Positions 8,416 through 17,131 are shown, counted from the stretch's first letter. The stretch is 36,957 nucleotides of DNA from JAWOJF01 sp046481785 (GCA_046481785.1 JAWOJF010000114.1:1-36957), one strand, 5' to 3'. Translations and numbers: made by a program. The notes: generated by a model from the sequence alone, not told the origin.

Positions 8416-10353
8416 ATGATTCAATTAATACATTTAACTATTATACTTCCTTTAGCCGGTTTCCTGATAAATGGTATTTTCGGAAGCAGGATAAAAAATG
8501 AAAAGGTAATCGGCTGGATTGGCAGCGGTATGATCGGGATTTCTTTCCTTATTGCTGCCGGGGCATTTATTGAAACACTTGCTCTTCCGGTTAACCAGAG
8601 GCAGACAATAGTAACCCTGTTCTCGTGGATAAATGTAGCTGCCCTTGATGTAAGTTTTTCATACCAGGTTGATCAGCTTTCACTTGTTATGGCTTTAATT
8701 GTAACAGGCGTTGGATTTATTATTCACGTTTATTCAATAGGCTATATGCACGGTGATAAAGCCTTCTGGAGATTTTTCGCGTATCTTAATCTTTTCATCT
8801 TTGCTATGATGAATCTCATCATGGGGGATAACTTTGTATTATTATTCCTTGGATGGGAAGGGGTGGGGTTATGTTCATATCTTCTTATCGGTTTCTGGTA
8901 TGACCGGAAATTTGAGAAAAGTACCACAAGTGATGCTGCTAAGAAAGCATTTATTGTAAACAGGATTGGTGACTTCGGATTTTTACTCGGAATGTTTCTT
9001 ATATACATGACATTCGGCAGTTTAAATTTTAACGAGGTATTTGCCAGAGCCGGCGTTTTTGGCGTTGATGAATCGGTATTTAATTTTATTGCATTATTTT
9101 TATTTATAGGGGCAACCGGTAAATCGGCACAGATCCCCTTGTTTGTCTGGCTGCCCGATGCAATGGCAGGCCCAACACCGGTATCAGCCCTTATACATGC
9201 TGCAACAATGGTTACTGCGGGTGTTTATATGGTTGCAAGATGTTCAATCCTCTTTGCATCGGCACCGGCAATATTAATAGTAATAGCTGTAATAGGCGCT
9301 TTCACTGCAATATTTGCAGCTACAATCGGCCTTGTACAAAATGATATTAAAAAAGTGCTTGCATATTCAACTGTAAGCCAGCTTGGCTACATGTTTTTAG
9401 CTCTTGGTGTGGGTGCATTTAGTGCCGGAATTTTCCACGTGATGACTCATGCTTTTTTCAAAGCCCTTTTATTCCTTGCTGCAGGTTCTGTAATTCATGC
9501 AATGCATGATGAACAGGATATACAGCAGTACGGCGGTTTAAAAAAATACATGCCGGTCACTTACAAAGTTTTTCTTATAGCAGCGCTGGCTATTTCCGGT
9601 TTTCCTCTTCTTTCGGGATTCTTTAGTAAAGATGAGATACTCTGGTTTGCTTATGCTAATGGCGGTTTTGGTTTCTGGCTTATTGCTGCAGTAACCGCTC
9701 TGATAACTGCTTTTTATATGTTCCGTCTGTATACCTTAACATTTGAAGGTAAAGAGAGATTCGGACATAATAAACATCCGCATGAATCACCTAAGATAAT
9801 GACTATTCCTTTAGTGGTTCTGGCAGTTCTTTCAATAATTGGCGGATATATAGGTATTCCTGAAGTTTTTTCCGGCGAGCATGGAAATATGTTCCACAAC
9901 TGGCTTGCACCTCTGTTCCATGATGCAGAAAGAAAACTGGCATATTACGGTACTCATACCCACTTTGAAGAAATTCTTTTAATGTCTGTCTCAACCATTG
10001 GCGCAATTGCTTCAATATTATTTGCCAGATATGTATACCTTAAAAAACCTGAAATTGCAGTTAATGCAGCTAACAAATTTAAAGGTTATTACAAACTGCT
10101 TTGGAATAAATATTATGTTGATGAAATATACGATGCTGCTGTAGTTAATCCGATAAAGAAAACTTCCGAATCATTTCTCTGGAAGATTGCAGATAATAAA
10201 ATTATTGACGGCCTTGTAAACGGAACAGCATCCCTTGTAGGAGTTCTTTCCGGAAGTATAAGAAAAATTCAAACAGGTGTTGCACAGCTATATGCCATTG
10301 TAATGGTGCTGGGAATTGCTGCTGCTTTATTCTGGATTATTTTAAGTCTGTAA
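8416..10353 (+). CDS. nuoL: NADH-quinone oxidoreductase subunit L
   Basis: The distal antiporter-like subunit of complex I (645 residues, about 16 TM segments). Key charged residues are present: the TM5 glutamate (FLGWEGVGLCSYLLIGFW, about 147), the TM7 lysine (TGKSAQIPLFVWLPDA, about 236) followed by GPTPVSALIHAATMVTAG, and the TM12 lysine (LSGFFSKDEI, about 404). The C-terminus has the long lateral helix HL region (WNKYYVDEIYDAAVVNPIKK, about 558-577) and a last TM. All features expected for an active proton channel are seen. A gap of 42 bases separates it from nuoM. Confidence 0.96.
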   Translation: MIQLIHLTIILPLAGFLINGIFGSRIKNEKVIGWIGSGMIGISFLIAAGAFIETLALPVNQRQTIVTLFSWINVAALDVSFSYQVDQLSLVMALIVTGVGFIIHVYSIGYMHGDKAFWRFFAYLNLFIFAMMNLIMGDNFVLLFLGWEGVGLCSYLLIGFWYDRKFEKSTTSDAAKKAFIVNRIGDFGFLLGMFLIYMTFGSLNFNEVFARAGVFGVDESVFNFIALFLFIGATGKSAQIPLFVWLPDAMAGPTPVSALIHAATMVTAGVYMVARCSILFASAPAILIVIAVIGAFTAIFAATIGLVQNDIKKVLAYSTVSQLGYMFLALGVGAFSAGIFHVMTHAFFKALLFLAAGSVIHAMHDEQDIQQYGGLKKYMPVTYKVFLIAALAISGFPLLSGFFSKDEILWFAYANGGFGFWLIAAVTALITAFYMFRLYTLTFEGKERFGHNKHPHESPKIMTIPLVVLAVLSIIGGYIGIPEVFSGEHGNMFHNWLAPLFHDAERKLAYYGTHTHFEEILLMSVSTIGAIASILFARYVYLKKPEIAVNAANKFKGYYKLLWNKYYVDEIYDAAVVNPIKKTSESFLWKIADNKIIDGLVNGTASLVGVLSGSIRKIQTGVAQLYAIVMVLGIAAALFWIILSL

Positions 10354-10395
10354 ATTATAAGAATATATAGAGGCACTTAGAAACTCAAAAAAAAT

Positions 10396-11943
10396 ATGGA
10401 AAATAATCTGCTGCTTACATATTTGCTCCTTATTCCGGTTATCGGTTCAGTGCTGGTTTTATTTTTCAGTAAGAATAATGAAAACCTGATCCGCTATTTT
10501 GGACTATTTATTTCTGTTGTCACCTTTATAATCTCAGTTATTGTATATTTTGGTTTTGATCCCAATAATCCTGATTTCCAGTTCATACATAAAATTAAAT
10601 GGATTGAAAACCTTAACATAAGCTATCATATAGGAGTAGACGGAATGTCCATGCTCCTTGTGCTGCTTACAACATTTATTACACCACTGACTCTAATATC
10701 AAGCTGGTCATCAATAGAAAAGAAAATAAAAGAATTTACATTCTTCATGCTGGTGCTTGAAGTAGGAATGCTGGGCGTTTTTCTTTCACTGGACCTGTTC
10801 CTGTTTTATGTTTTTTGGGAAGCCATGCTTATACCGATGTACTTTATTATTGGTATATGGGGAGGGGAACAGCGGGTTTATGCTTCAATAAAGTTTTTTA
10901 TTTACACCATGTTCGGCAGCCTGCTGATGCTTGTTGCAATAATATGGCTGGCTGTTTATGCTTCTACTCCTCTTGGTTATTTTTCCACAAATCTTTTAGA
11001 ACTTTATACTGTTGGACCAACCGTGGCAAGAGATATACAGATGTATATGTTTCTCGCTTTTGCATTCAGCTTTGCAATTAAAGTTCCCTTATTTCCTCTG
11101 CATACATGGCTGCCGGATGCACACGTACAGGCCCCAACAGCCGGAAGTATCATACTGGCAGCAGTCCTTCTTAAGATGGGTACATATGGTTTACTCAGGT
11201 TTTGCCTGCCTCTTTTTCCTGCAGCAGCAGTATCATTTGCCCCGGCAATTTCAGTACTTGCTGTAATTGGAATTATATATGGTGCATTGGTAGCAATGGT
11301 TCAGACTGACATAAAGAAGCTTGTTGCTTATTCATCGGTCTCACATTTAGGTTTTGTAGTTTTAGGCATTTTTGCCATGACTCAGGAAGCCATACAGGGT
11401 GCAATAATACAGATGGTTAACCACGGTTTATCAACAGGGGCATTATTCTTTCTTGTAGGTGTGATCTATGAAAGAACACACACACGTGAGATTTCTGATT
11501 ACGGCGGTATTGCAAAAGTAGTGCCGGTTTTTGCAGTGGCATTTATGATTGCGTCTTTATCTTCTGTTGGTTTGCCCGGCTTAAACGGGTTTGTTGGCGA
11601 GTTTTTAATTCTTCTTGGTTCATTCAAATCTCCCGTGCTTGATAACTGGTGGTTTACTGTTTTTGCCGCATCCGGTGTAATTTTTGCGGCAGTATATTTA
11701 TTGTGGATGTACCAGAGAGTAGTTTTCGGGGAGTTTAAGAGCAGCCCCAAGCTTTCCCATCTTTCAGATATGAATGGAAGAGAAATTTTTATAATGGCTG
11801 CATTATCAGTTTTTATAGTATGGATAGGTATTTACCCGAATACATTTTTAAAAGTATCAGATAAATCAACTGCAAAAGTTATACAGCAGGTCTTTGCTCC
11901 TCAAAATACACTTGATAAAATATCCAGAGGGGATAATAAATAA
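10396..11943 (+). CDS. nuoM: NADH-quinone oxidoreductase subunit M
   Basis: An antiporter-like complex I subunit (515 residues, about 14 TM). The TM5 glutamate appears in FYVFWEAMLIPMYFIIGIWG (about 142), the TM7 lysine in FAIKVPLFPLHTWLPDAHVQ (about 228), the TM8 lysine in VLLKMGTYGLLRF, and the TM12 glutamate in LNGFVGEFLILLGSF (about 401). NuoM uniquely has Glu here instead of Lys. Its stop codon (11941-11943) abuts the start of the following antiporter gene, so the two are likely translated together. No distinct Shine-Dalgarno site precedes it. Confidence 0.96.
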   Translation: MENNLLLTYLLLIPVIGSVLVLFFSKNNENLIRYFGLFISVVTFIISVIVYFGFDPNNPDFQFIHKIKWIENLNISYHIGVDGMSMLLVLLTTFITPLTLISSWSSIEKKIKEFTFFMLVLEVGMLGVFLSLDLFLFYVFWEAMLIPMYFIIGIWGGEQRVYASIKFFIYTMFGSLLMLVAIIWLAVYASTPLGYFSTNLLELYTVGPTVARDIQMYMFLAFAFSFAIKVPLFPLHTWLPDAHVQAPTAGSIILAAVLLKMGTYGLLRFCLPLFPAAAVSFAPAISVLAVIGIIYGALVAMVQTDIKKLVAYSSVSHLGFVVLGIFAMTQEAIQGAIIQMVNHGLSTGALFFLVGVIYERTHTREISDYGGIAKVVPVFAVAFMIASLSSVGLPGLNGFVGEFLILLGSFKSPVLDNWWFTVFAASGVIFAAVYLLWMYQRVVFGEFKSSPKLSHLSDMNGREIFIMAALSVFIVWIGIYPNTFLKVSDKSTAKVIQQVFAPQNTLDKISRGDNK

Positions 11944-13383
11944 ATGTTATACAAAAAAATCAAAATAGTTCTTCCTTTAGTATTCTTGTTTTTTATTTTT
12001 TTAGATACTACTACTCTGGCAAATGAATTCGCTCAGGTAGGCACCGATACAATGGCAATAGTCTCAGGTCATGAAAATGTTTCTCTTTCTCTTCCAAGCA
12101 CGTATATGGTAATTCCTTTTGTGCTGCTGCTTCTTATGATAGCAACAGGGCCTTTATTCTTCAGGCATTTCTGGGAACATCATTATCCTAAAATTGCCAT
12201 TGCTCTTGGGCTTATTACAGTTTTATATTATCTTTTTTTTCTGCGTGATACACACAGTCTTCTTCACACACTAATAGAATATCTGTCATTCATTGCGTTG
12301 TTGAGTTCATTGTTTGTTGCTTCAGGTGGAATTTTAATTAAAGTTGACAGAAAATCTACTCCTTTAGTAAATGTAATCATGCTCTTGTTTGGTGCTGTTA
12401 TTGCAAATGTAATCGGAACAACCGGTGCATCAATGCTCCTGATCAGACCATTTATTAAGCTAAACCAGGACAGGGTGAAGCCTTATCATATTATTTTCTT
12501 TATCTTCATTGTAAGCAATGTTGGTGGGGCCTTAACGCCAATTGGCGATCCGCCGCTGTTCCTCGGCTTTCTGAAAGGGATTGAGTTTTTCTGGGTTTTT
12601 GAACATGTTTGGTATATATGGCTCCCAACCATAGCATTCATCCTTGGAATATTTTATCTTATCGACAGCAGGAACAAATCTACTGCAGATGATCAAAAAC
12701 TTTATACCAATAAAATTGAATTTAAAGGTTTTAGGAATGTTATCTACCTAATAATAATAGTTATATCTGTTTTTATTGATCCGAATGTTATGAGCTGGGT
12801 TCCTGATTTATACCCGCTTCCAGTTGGTTTAAGGGAAATAATAATGTTCTCAATGGTTTATATATCTTTCAAAACGGCTGATAAAGAAGTTCTTAAAGCA
12901 AATGAGTTTGATTTCGAACCTATTAAAGAAGTAGCATTTCTGTTTGTGGGAATTTTTGCAACAATGATACCTGCATTGCAGCTTATTGCCTACGAAGCTA
13001 AACTGAATGGTAAAGCCTTAACACCGGGAGTTTTTTACTGGGCAACAGGTGTATTATCTGCATTTCTTGATAATGCTCCTACTTACCTGAATTTTCTTAG
13101 TGCAGAGATGGGCAAGTTTGACCTTGATATGAATAATAAGCTTGAAGTGTTAAAGTTTGAGATTGAACATCCTACTTACCTTACAGCTATATCAGTTGCT
13201 GCCGTATTTTTCGGTGCAATGACTTATATTGGCAACGGACCAAATTTTATGGTAAAATCAATTTCTGAAAGAGCGGGAATTAAAATGCCAAGCTTTTTTG
13301 GGTTCCTGTTTAAATATGCTGTACCTGTACTTCTTCCGTTGTTCTTTTTAGTTTGGTTAATATTCTTTTATGGTGAGGTTTAA
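11944..13383 (+). CDS. NhaD/CitMHS-type sodium:proton antiporter-like protein
   Basis: A 479-residue ion-transporter-superfamily membrane protein. It has an N-terminal signal-like helix (MLYKKIKIVLPLVFLFFIFL), then about 11 hydrophobic segments. The pair of half-helix motifs typical of this superfamily is visible as VGGALTPIGDPPLFLGFL and NAPTYLNFL with GAMTYIGNGPNFMVK. The architecture fits the CitMHS_2/NhaD group, often annotated as sodium:proton antiporters in Bacteroidota. A citrate or other dicarboxylate substrate cannot be excluded. It sits inside the nuo run, directly at the nuoM stop (zero spacing), with a small soluble gene next. This placement suggests a functional link with complex I, but the sequence alone does not prove one. 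Confidence 0.8.
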   Translation: MLYKKIKIVLPLVFLFFIFLDTTTLANEFAQVGTDTMAIVSGHENVSLSLPSTYMVIPFVLLLLMIATGPLFFRHFWEHHYPKIAIALGLITVLYYLFFLRDTHSLLHTLIEYLSFIALLSSLFVASGGILIKVDRKSTPLVNVIMLLFGAVIANVIGTTGASMLLIRPFIKLNQDRVKPYHIIFFIFIVSNVGGALTPIGDPPLFLGFLKGIEFFWVFEHVWYIWLPTIAFILGIFYLIDSRNKSTADDQKLYTNKIEFKGFRNVIYLIIIVISVFIDPNVMSWVPDLYPLPVGLREIIMFSMVYISFKTADKEVLKANEFDFEPIKEVAFLFVGIFATMIPALQLIAYEAKLNGKALTPGVFYWATGVLSAFLDNAPTYLNFLSAEMGKFDLDMNNKLEVLKFEIEHPTYLTAISVAAVFFGAMTYIGNGPNFMVKSISERAGIKMPSFFGFLFKYAVPVLLPLFFLVWLIFFYGEV

Positions 13384-13384
13384 T

Positions 13385-13750
13385 ATGAAAACTCTCAGTG
13401 AAGTTTTAGAGAAAAGTTTAACCGGCTTGTATTACGGCAACAGGGTTCTGCTGCCATTTAGTGCCGAAATACTTAAAATTGTTTTTGATGATGAACTGAT
13501 TACAGATTTTAGTTCACAATCCCGGAATGTTCAGATTACTTTAAGGGAAAATTATACCGAAATATATTTCTTTAAGTATAAGAACATTGAGGAAAGTGTA
13601 ACTAAGTATGAAAACATCAAGCTGATTTTAGTTGAAAAAGGAAAAGATATCTTTGATTATCAAAACCATATTAAAATTGCTCTTTATACAGAAGCAAATC
13701 ATAAATTAAAAATCGAAAAACTTGGTGATGATATTCTGTTTATAGAATAG
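13385..13750 (+). CDS. Small soluble protein of unknown function between the NhaD-like gene and nuoN
   Basis: A 121-residue protein with no TM segment and no signal peptide. It has mixed alpha/beta-type sequence and many charged residues (ENYTEIYFFKYKNIEESV, KYENIKLILVEKGKDIF). I do not recognise the family. I chose the ATG at 13385 because GGTGAGG (13372-13378) lies 6 bases upstream. A GTG-like upstream start would overlap the previous gene by 14 bases. Its translation is likely coupled to the antiporter, which ends at 13383. It is separated from nuoN by 109 AT-rich bases. Confidence 0.75.
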   Translation: MKTLSEVLEKSLTGLYYGNRVLLPFSAEILKIVFDDELITDFSSQSRNVQITLRENYTEIYFFKYKNIEESVTKYENIKLILVEKGKDIFDYQNHIKIALYTEANHKLKIEKLGDDILFIE

Positions 13751-13817
13751 ATTGAATAATAAATTATCTTGGCGGAATTTCTACTTGCTGAAAAACTAAT
13801 CCGCTAAATAACTAATT

Positions 13818-13841
13818 AACTAATTCGAAAATTTGTTAATT
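13818..13841. repeat. Short AT-rich palindrome before nuoN
   Basis: TTAAC and GTTAA flank an AATT/AATT inner match around 13818-13841, giving an imperfect hairpin in the AT-rich stretch between the unknown gene and nuoN. There is no T-run, so it is not a clear terminator. Weak and possibly chance, given the base composition. Confidence 0.25.
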
Positions 13842-13859
13842 CGCAAATAGAATGAAATT

Positions 13860-15299
13860 ATGCTGAATAACTTCCAGGAATTTTATAATATTATTCCGCT
13901 GGTAATACTTGGTGCGGGAATTTTAATTTCTATTTTAATAGAAATGTATTCGCAAAAAAGTGAACGGATTCTTCCATGGTTTTCCATCGCAATGTTTCTT
14001 GCTGCCGGCTTTCACGCACTGTATAATGTTAATGCTACAGGAGTAATTCTGCAGGATATGCTTGCCACCGGCGGCAATGTGAATATATTCCATTTCATTT
14101 TTAATTTTGGCGCTGCTATTGTTTGCCTTCTTTCAATTGATTATATAAAAAAATATGGTGTTTATTACGGAGAATATTATATACTTATCCAGGCTTCTGT
14201 TCTTGGCATGATGCTTATGGCAGGTGCAAAAGACCTGATAATGATCTTTATGGGCCTGGAAGTTATGTCCGTCTGTTTCTATGCACTGGCAGGATTAAAC
14301 AGGAAAAAAATAAAGTCTAATGAAGCTTCATTAAAATATTTTTTGCTGGGTGCCTTTGCAACAGGTTTTATAGTGTATGGAATAGCTTTAATTTACGGTA
14401 CTGTTCAAACAACCTCAATTGATGTTATAGTTGCTAAATTTCAGCAGCTTAGCGGAAATATCCTTTTCATTGCAGGGATGCTTCTGTTTTTAATTGGGTT
14501 TTCATTTAAGATAGCTGCATTTCCTTTTCATATGTGGGTACCGGATGTATATCAGGGTGCTCCTACCACAATTGCAGGATTGTTTTCAACAGGCGGAAAA
14601 GCTGCCGCTTTCAGTGCCATAATAGTTACTCTCGGGGCAGTATTTATTGCAGGTAATATTATAAATATATTTCAACCTTATCTTGCTGTAATAGCTTTGT
14701 TATCAATGCTCTTCGGCAGTATAGTAGCAATTGCCCAAACTGATATTAAGAGGATGCTTGCATATTCTTCCATTTCCCATGCAGGATATATGGCCATAGG
14801 GCTTGCGGCAGGAAATTACGAAGGCATTGCCGGAATAATATTTTACCTTGCCGCTTATACTTTTATGAACCTCGGAGCTTTCGGCATTGTTGCTTTAATA
14901 GAAGGTAAGGAAGAAACAAATTTAGATATAAACTCTTATTCGGGTTTGTCATCCCGTTCTCCAATGCTTGCTGCAATGCTGTCATTATGTATGTTTTCGC
15001 TTGCCGGGCTTCCGCCTTTTGCCGGTTTCTTTGGTAAATATTATGTTTTTATTGCCGCAATAAAAGCTGATTTAACATGGCTTGCCATTGTGGGTGTTGT
15101 TTCAAGTGCAATTAGTGTTTATTTCTATTTAAGAATTGTTGTCCTGATGTATTTCAAGGAATCTACCGGTGAATTAGAACTTGAAGAAAGCAGTACAGGG
15201 CTGCTTGGGGTTATTATCTCAGTTCTTCTGGTAATTGTTATGGGATTTTTACCCGGTTCAGTTATCAACTTGATTTCATCCTTCTTAAACATATATTAA
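13860..15299 (+). CDS. nuoN: NADH-quinone oxidoreductase subunit N
   Basis: The antiporter-like subunit next to NuoK (479 residues, about 14 TM). The TM5 glutamate is in MGLEVMSVCFYALAGLNRKK (about 134), the TM7 lysine in FSFKIAAFPFHMWVPDVYQG (about 216), and the TM12 lysine in AGFFGKYYVFIAAIK (about 393). It is the last nuo gene here. 134 bases follow before the Mrp-type cluster, with a hairpin but no clear terminator, so the two clusters might be co-transcribed. The reading frame is intact and the length is normal for the family. Confidence 0.96.
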   Translation: MLNNFQEFYNIIPLVILGAGILISILIEMYSQKSERILPWFSIAMFLAAGFHALYNVNATGVILQDMLATGGNVNIFHFIFNFGAAIVCLLSIDYIKKYGVYYGEYYILIQASVLGMMLMAGAKDLIMIFMGLEVMSVCFYALAGLNRKKIKSNEASLKYFLLGAFATGFIVYGIALIYGTVQTTSIDVIVAKFQQLSGNILFIAGMLLFLIGFSFKIAAFPFHMWVPDVYQGAPTTIAGLFSTGGKAAAFSAIIVTLGAVFIAGNIINIFQPYLAVIALLSMLFGSIVAIAQTDIKRMLAYSSISHAGYMAIGLAAGNYEGIAGIIFYLAAYTFMNLGAFGIVALIEGKEETNLDINSYSGLSSRSPMLAAMLSLCMFSLAGLPPFAGFFGKYYVFIAAIKADLTWLAIVGVVSSAISVYFYLRIVVLMYFKESTGELELEESSTGLLGVIISVLLVIVMGFLPGSVINLISSFLNIY

Positions 15300-15323
15300 T
15301 ATATTCTCATTTATCCCCCTAAC

Positions 15324-15357
15324 AATCGTACGATTTATGTACAAAATCGGTACGATT
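15324..15357. promoter_or_regulatory. Hairpin between nuoN and mnhE
   Basis: The left arm AATCGTACGATTT (15324-15336) is complementary to AAATCGGTACGATT (15344-15357) with one bulged G and a 7-base loop. There is no T-run behind it, so it is not a standard terminator. Both arms contain a near-palindrome (ATCGTACGAT and ATCGGTACGAT), so the site could instead be a tandem protein-binding site. It lies in the only gap between the two cation-translocating clusters. Confidence 0.4.
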
Positions 15358-15433
15358 CAGACCTATTTCACTTTGAAAGAAGTATAATTTATTTAAATTA
15401 CATTATTTAATTTTTGATTTATGGGAAGCAAAC

Positions 15434-15991
15434 TTGAACCTTGTAAAAACAAAAGTTACAATTCTACACGCAGTTTTACTAATGATTTTCTGGCTTCTGT
15501 TGAGCGGATTTTTCGATTTATTTCATATATCACTTGGTGTTTTTTCGGTTATTCTCGTACTGGTAATAAACAGAAAAATAAGACAGCATAATTATTTCGA
15601 TGAAATGCTGCCTGGTGTCAAACATATAAGATTTTTAAGGCTTCTTTATTTTATTCCATGGCTTTTATGGGAAATTGTTCTGTCGAGCTTTAGGATTGCA
15701 TTCCTTATCATTCATCCTAAAATGCCTATTAAAGCCGGCTTAATCAAATTCAAAACAAATTTGCCTCACATGAATGCAAAAGTTTTTCTGGGAAATGCTA
15801 TAACATTAACGCCTGGTACTGTAACTCTGGAAATAAAAGGGAATGACTTTTTAGTACATGCAATGACTAACCAGGCAACCGAAGAACATATTGATCACTC
15901 TCTTACAGTTGAGGTTGCCAAATTGTATTATCTTGATCCCGGGAAGGTTGTTTATGATGAAATTGTTATTACCTCAATGGAGGAAATTTGA
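15434..15991 (+). CDS. mnhE: Mrp antiporter subunit E (MnhE/MbhA-like)
   Basis: The MrpE/PF01899 membrane subunit of a multi-subunit Na+/H+ antiporter (185 residues). It has two N-terminal TM segments and a conserved C-terminal cytoplasmic part, with NAITLTPGTVTLEI, the family hallmark, around residue 120-133. The start is TTG at 15434, with GGGAAG (15423-15428) upstream. An ATG at 15421 is in another frame and gives only a short shadow. The stop overlaps the start of mnhF, which suggests coupling. This is the first gene of a cluster in mbhA-H order. Confidence 0.9.
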   Translation: MNLVKTKVTILHAVLLMIFWLLLSGFFDLFHISLGVFSVILVLVINRKIRQHNYFDEMLPGVKHIRFLRLLYFIPWLLWEIVLSSFRIAFLIIHPKMPIKAGLIKFKTNLPHMNAKVFLGNAITLTPGTVTLEIKGNDFLVHAMTNQATEEHIDHSLTVEVAKLYYLDPGKVVYDEIVITSMEEI

Positions 15992-16260
15992 TGGAGACAT
16001 TTTTTCTTTTTATAGCCATCAGCTTAACGGTGATCATTATAATTCCTTTTTACAGGGTAATTAAAGGCCCTACTGTATTTGACAGGCTGCTGGGTACCGG
16101 TGCAATCGGAACAAAGGTTACTGTAATTATTTGTTTAATAGGATTGCTGTTTAACAGGCTTGATATGTTTATTGATATTGCTCTCGTTTATGCCATATTA
16201 AATTTTATTACTGTAATTATTGTTTCAAAATACTTTGAAACGGATAAGGCAAAAGAATGA
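15991..16260 (+). CDS. mnhF: Mrp antiporter subunit F (MnhF/MbhB-like)
   Basis: An 89-residue, three-TM subunit of the Mrp antiporter. Family residues are visible in YRVIKGPTVFDRLLGTGAIG (about 23-42), with the conserved GPT-x-DR motif, and FIDIALVYAILNFITVI. I chose the ATG at 15991, which overlaps the mnhE stop (TGATG), with GGAGG at 15979-15983 placed 7 bases upstream. A TTG three bases earlier is possible but less likely. Its stop overlaps the mnhG start by 4 bases (ATGA). Confidence 0.92.
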   Translation: METFFLFIAISLTVIIIIPFYRVIKGPTVFDRLLGTGAIGTKVTVIICLIGLLFNRLDMFIDIALVYAILNFITVIIVSKYFETDKAKE

Positions 16261-16589
16261 CGGAAATAGGAAATATTTTAACAATAATATTTGTTGTGGC
16301 AGGTACTTTTTTTATGCTTGTTGGAAGTATTGGTGTTGTAAGGCTGCCTGATTTTTTTACCAGGTCGCATGCAACAAGTAAATCAGATACTCTCGGAATT
16401 ATGCTTGTTCTTGGTGGGCTGGCAATTTTTGAAGGCTTAACATTAACAGGAATTAAATTAGTTCTGGTTGTATTTTTTGTTGCTTTGGCTAACCCGGCAG
16501 GTTCACATGCACTTGCCCGTTCGGCTTTGTTTTTTGGAATTAAACCCTGGTTTAAAGGTGAACCTGAACAACGTGGAAAAGGTGAATAA
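16257..16589 (+). CDS. mnhG: Mrp antiporter subunit G (MnhG/MbhC-like)
   Basis: A 110-residue, three-TM Mrp subunit. The family core is seen in GSIGVVRLPDFFTRSHATSK (about 23-42), where the conserved R-x-P-D-x-x-x-R-x-HA is the MnhG signature, and then DTLGIMLVLGG. It overlaps mnhF by 4 bases (ATGA) and abuts the next gene, which starts at the base after its stop. The coupling implies stoichiometric expression of E, F and G. Confidence 0.94.
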   Translation: MTEIGNILTIIFVVAGTFFMLVGSIGVVRLPDFFTRSHATSKSDTLGIMLVLGGLAIFEGLTLTGIKLVLVVFFVALANPAGSHALARSALFFGIKPWFKGEPEQRGKGE

Positions 16590-16835
16590 ATGCATTGGGA
16601 ATTAGAAACTGCACTTTATGTTTTTATTTTAATTGCAGCAATAGTTGCACTTCATGTTAAAGATCTTTTAACAGCAGTAGTATCATTAAGTGTTTTCAGC
16701 TTTATTCTTGCACTGCTTTTTACATCAATGGGTGCAGTTGATGTGGGATTTATGGAAGCATCAGTTGGTGCAGGAGTAACAGGTGCTTTATTTATAGTAG
16801 CAATATACAGAACCTCAAGGAGGAGCAAAGATTGA
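16590..16835 (+). CDS. MbhD-like small Mrp/Mbh subunit (DUF4040 type)
   Basis: An 81-residue membrane protein equivalent to the first C-terminal domain of MrpA, which is a separate gene (mbhD) in archaeal membrane-bound hydrogenases. It has three hydrophobic segments, the motif VKDLLTAVVSLSVFSFILAL (about 24-43) and VGFMEASVGAGVTGALFIVA (about 52-71). The Glu in MEASVGAGVTG aligns with the one conserved in NuoJ/MrpA-C proteins. In typical Mrp operons this domain is part of a roughly 800-residue MrpA, but here it stands alone. It starts directly after the mnhG stop. Confidence 0.85.
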   Translation: MHWELETALYVFILIAAIVALHVKDLLTAVVSLSVFSFILALLFTSMGAVDVGFMEASVGAGVTGALFIVAIYRTSRRSKD

Positions 16836-17131
16836 GATTTATTCAATATTCTATAATCCTGGTTTTCGGTTTGTTACTTATTTATGCAACTTTGTCTTTA
16901 CCATTCAGAGGCCCGGCATCAAAAGCTGTGGGAATTGAAAAGGCAATTGGCGATAAAGATCTTCCCTCTGAATATTATATAAAAAATGCATACAAGCAAA
17001 CAAATACTCCAAATATTGTTACAGTAGTTTTAGGGGATTATAGAAGTATCGATACACTAGGAGAAGAAGCAGTTATTTTTACAGCAGGAATAATTTGTTT
17101 TATGTTACTGATGAGAGAAAAGAAAAAATAG
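16832..17131 (+). CDS. MbhE-like small Mrp/Mbh subunit
   Basis: A 99-residue protein equivalent to the second C-terminal domain of MrpA (MbhE). It has an N-terminal TM segment, a polar middle part (YYIKNAYKQTNTPNIVTVVL), then YRSIDTLGEEAVIFTAGIIC, where the D-T-L-G-E block is the family signature. The start is TTG at 16832, overlapping the previous stop by 4 bases, with GGAGGAG (about 16819-16825) close upstream. It is a split-out MrpA piece. An imperfect inverted repeat starts at its stop codon. Confidence 0.85.
   Translation: MRFIQYSIILVFGLLLIYATLSLPFRGPASKAVGIEKAIGDKDLPSEYYIKNAYKQTNTPNIVTVVLGDYRSIDTLGEEAVIFTAGIICFMLLMREKKK

Noticed and set aside
10815..11266. Plus-strand overlapping frames inside nuoM
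   Set aside because: Out-of-frame readings of the nuoM gene, rich in Cys, His and Trp, with no ribosome site.
15421..15612. ATG frame at 15421 as an alternative mnhE start
   Set aside because: It is in a different frame from the MnhE family sequence and ends after about 64 codons with no family similarity.
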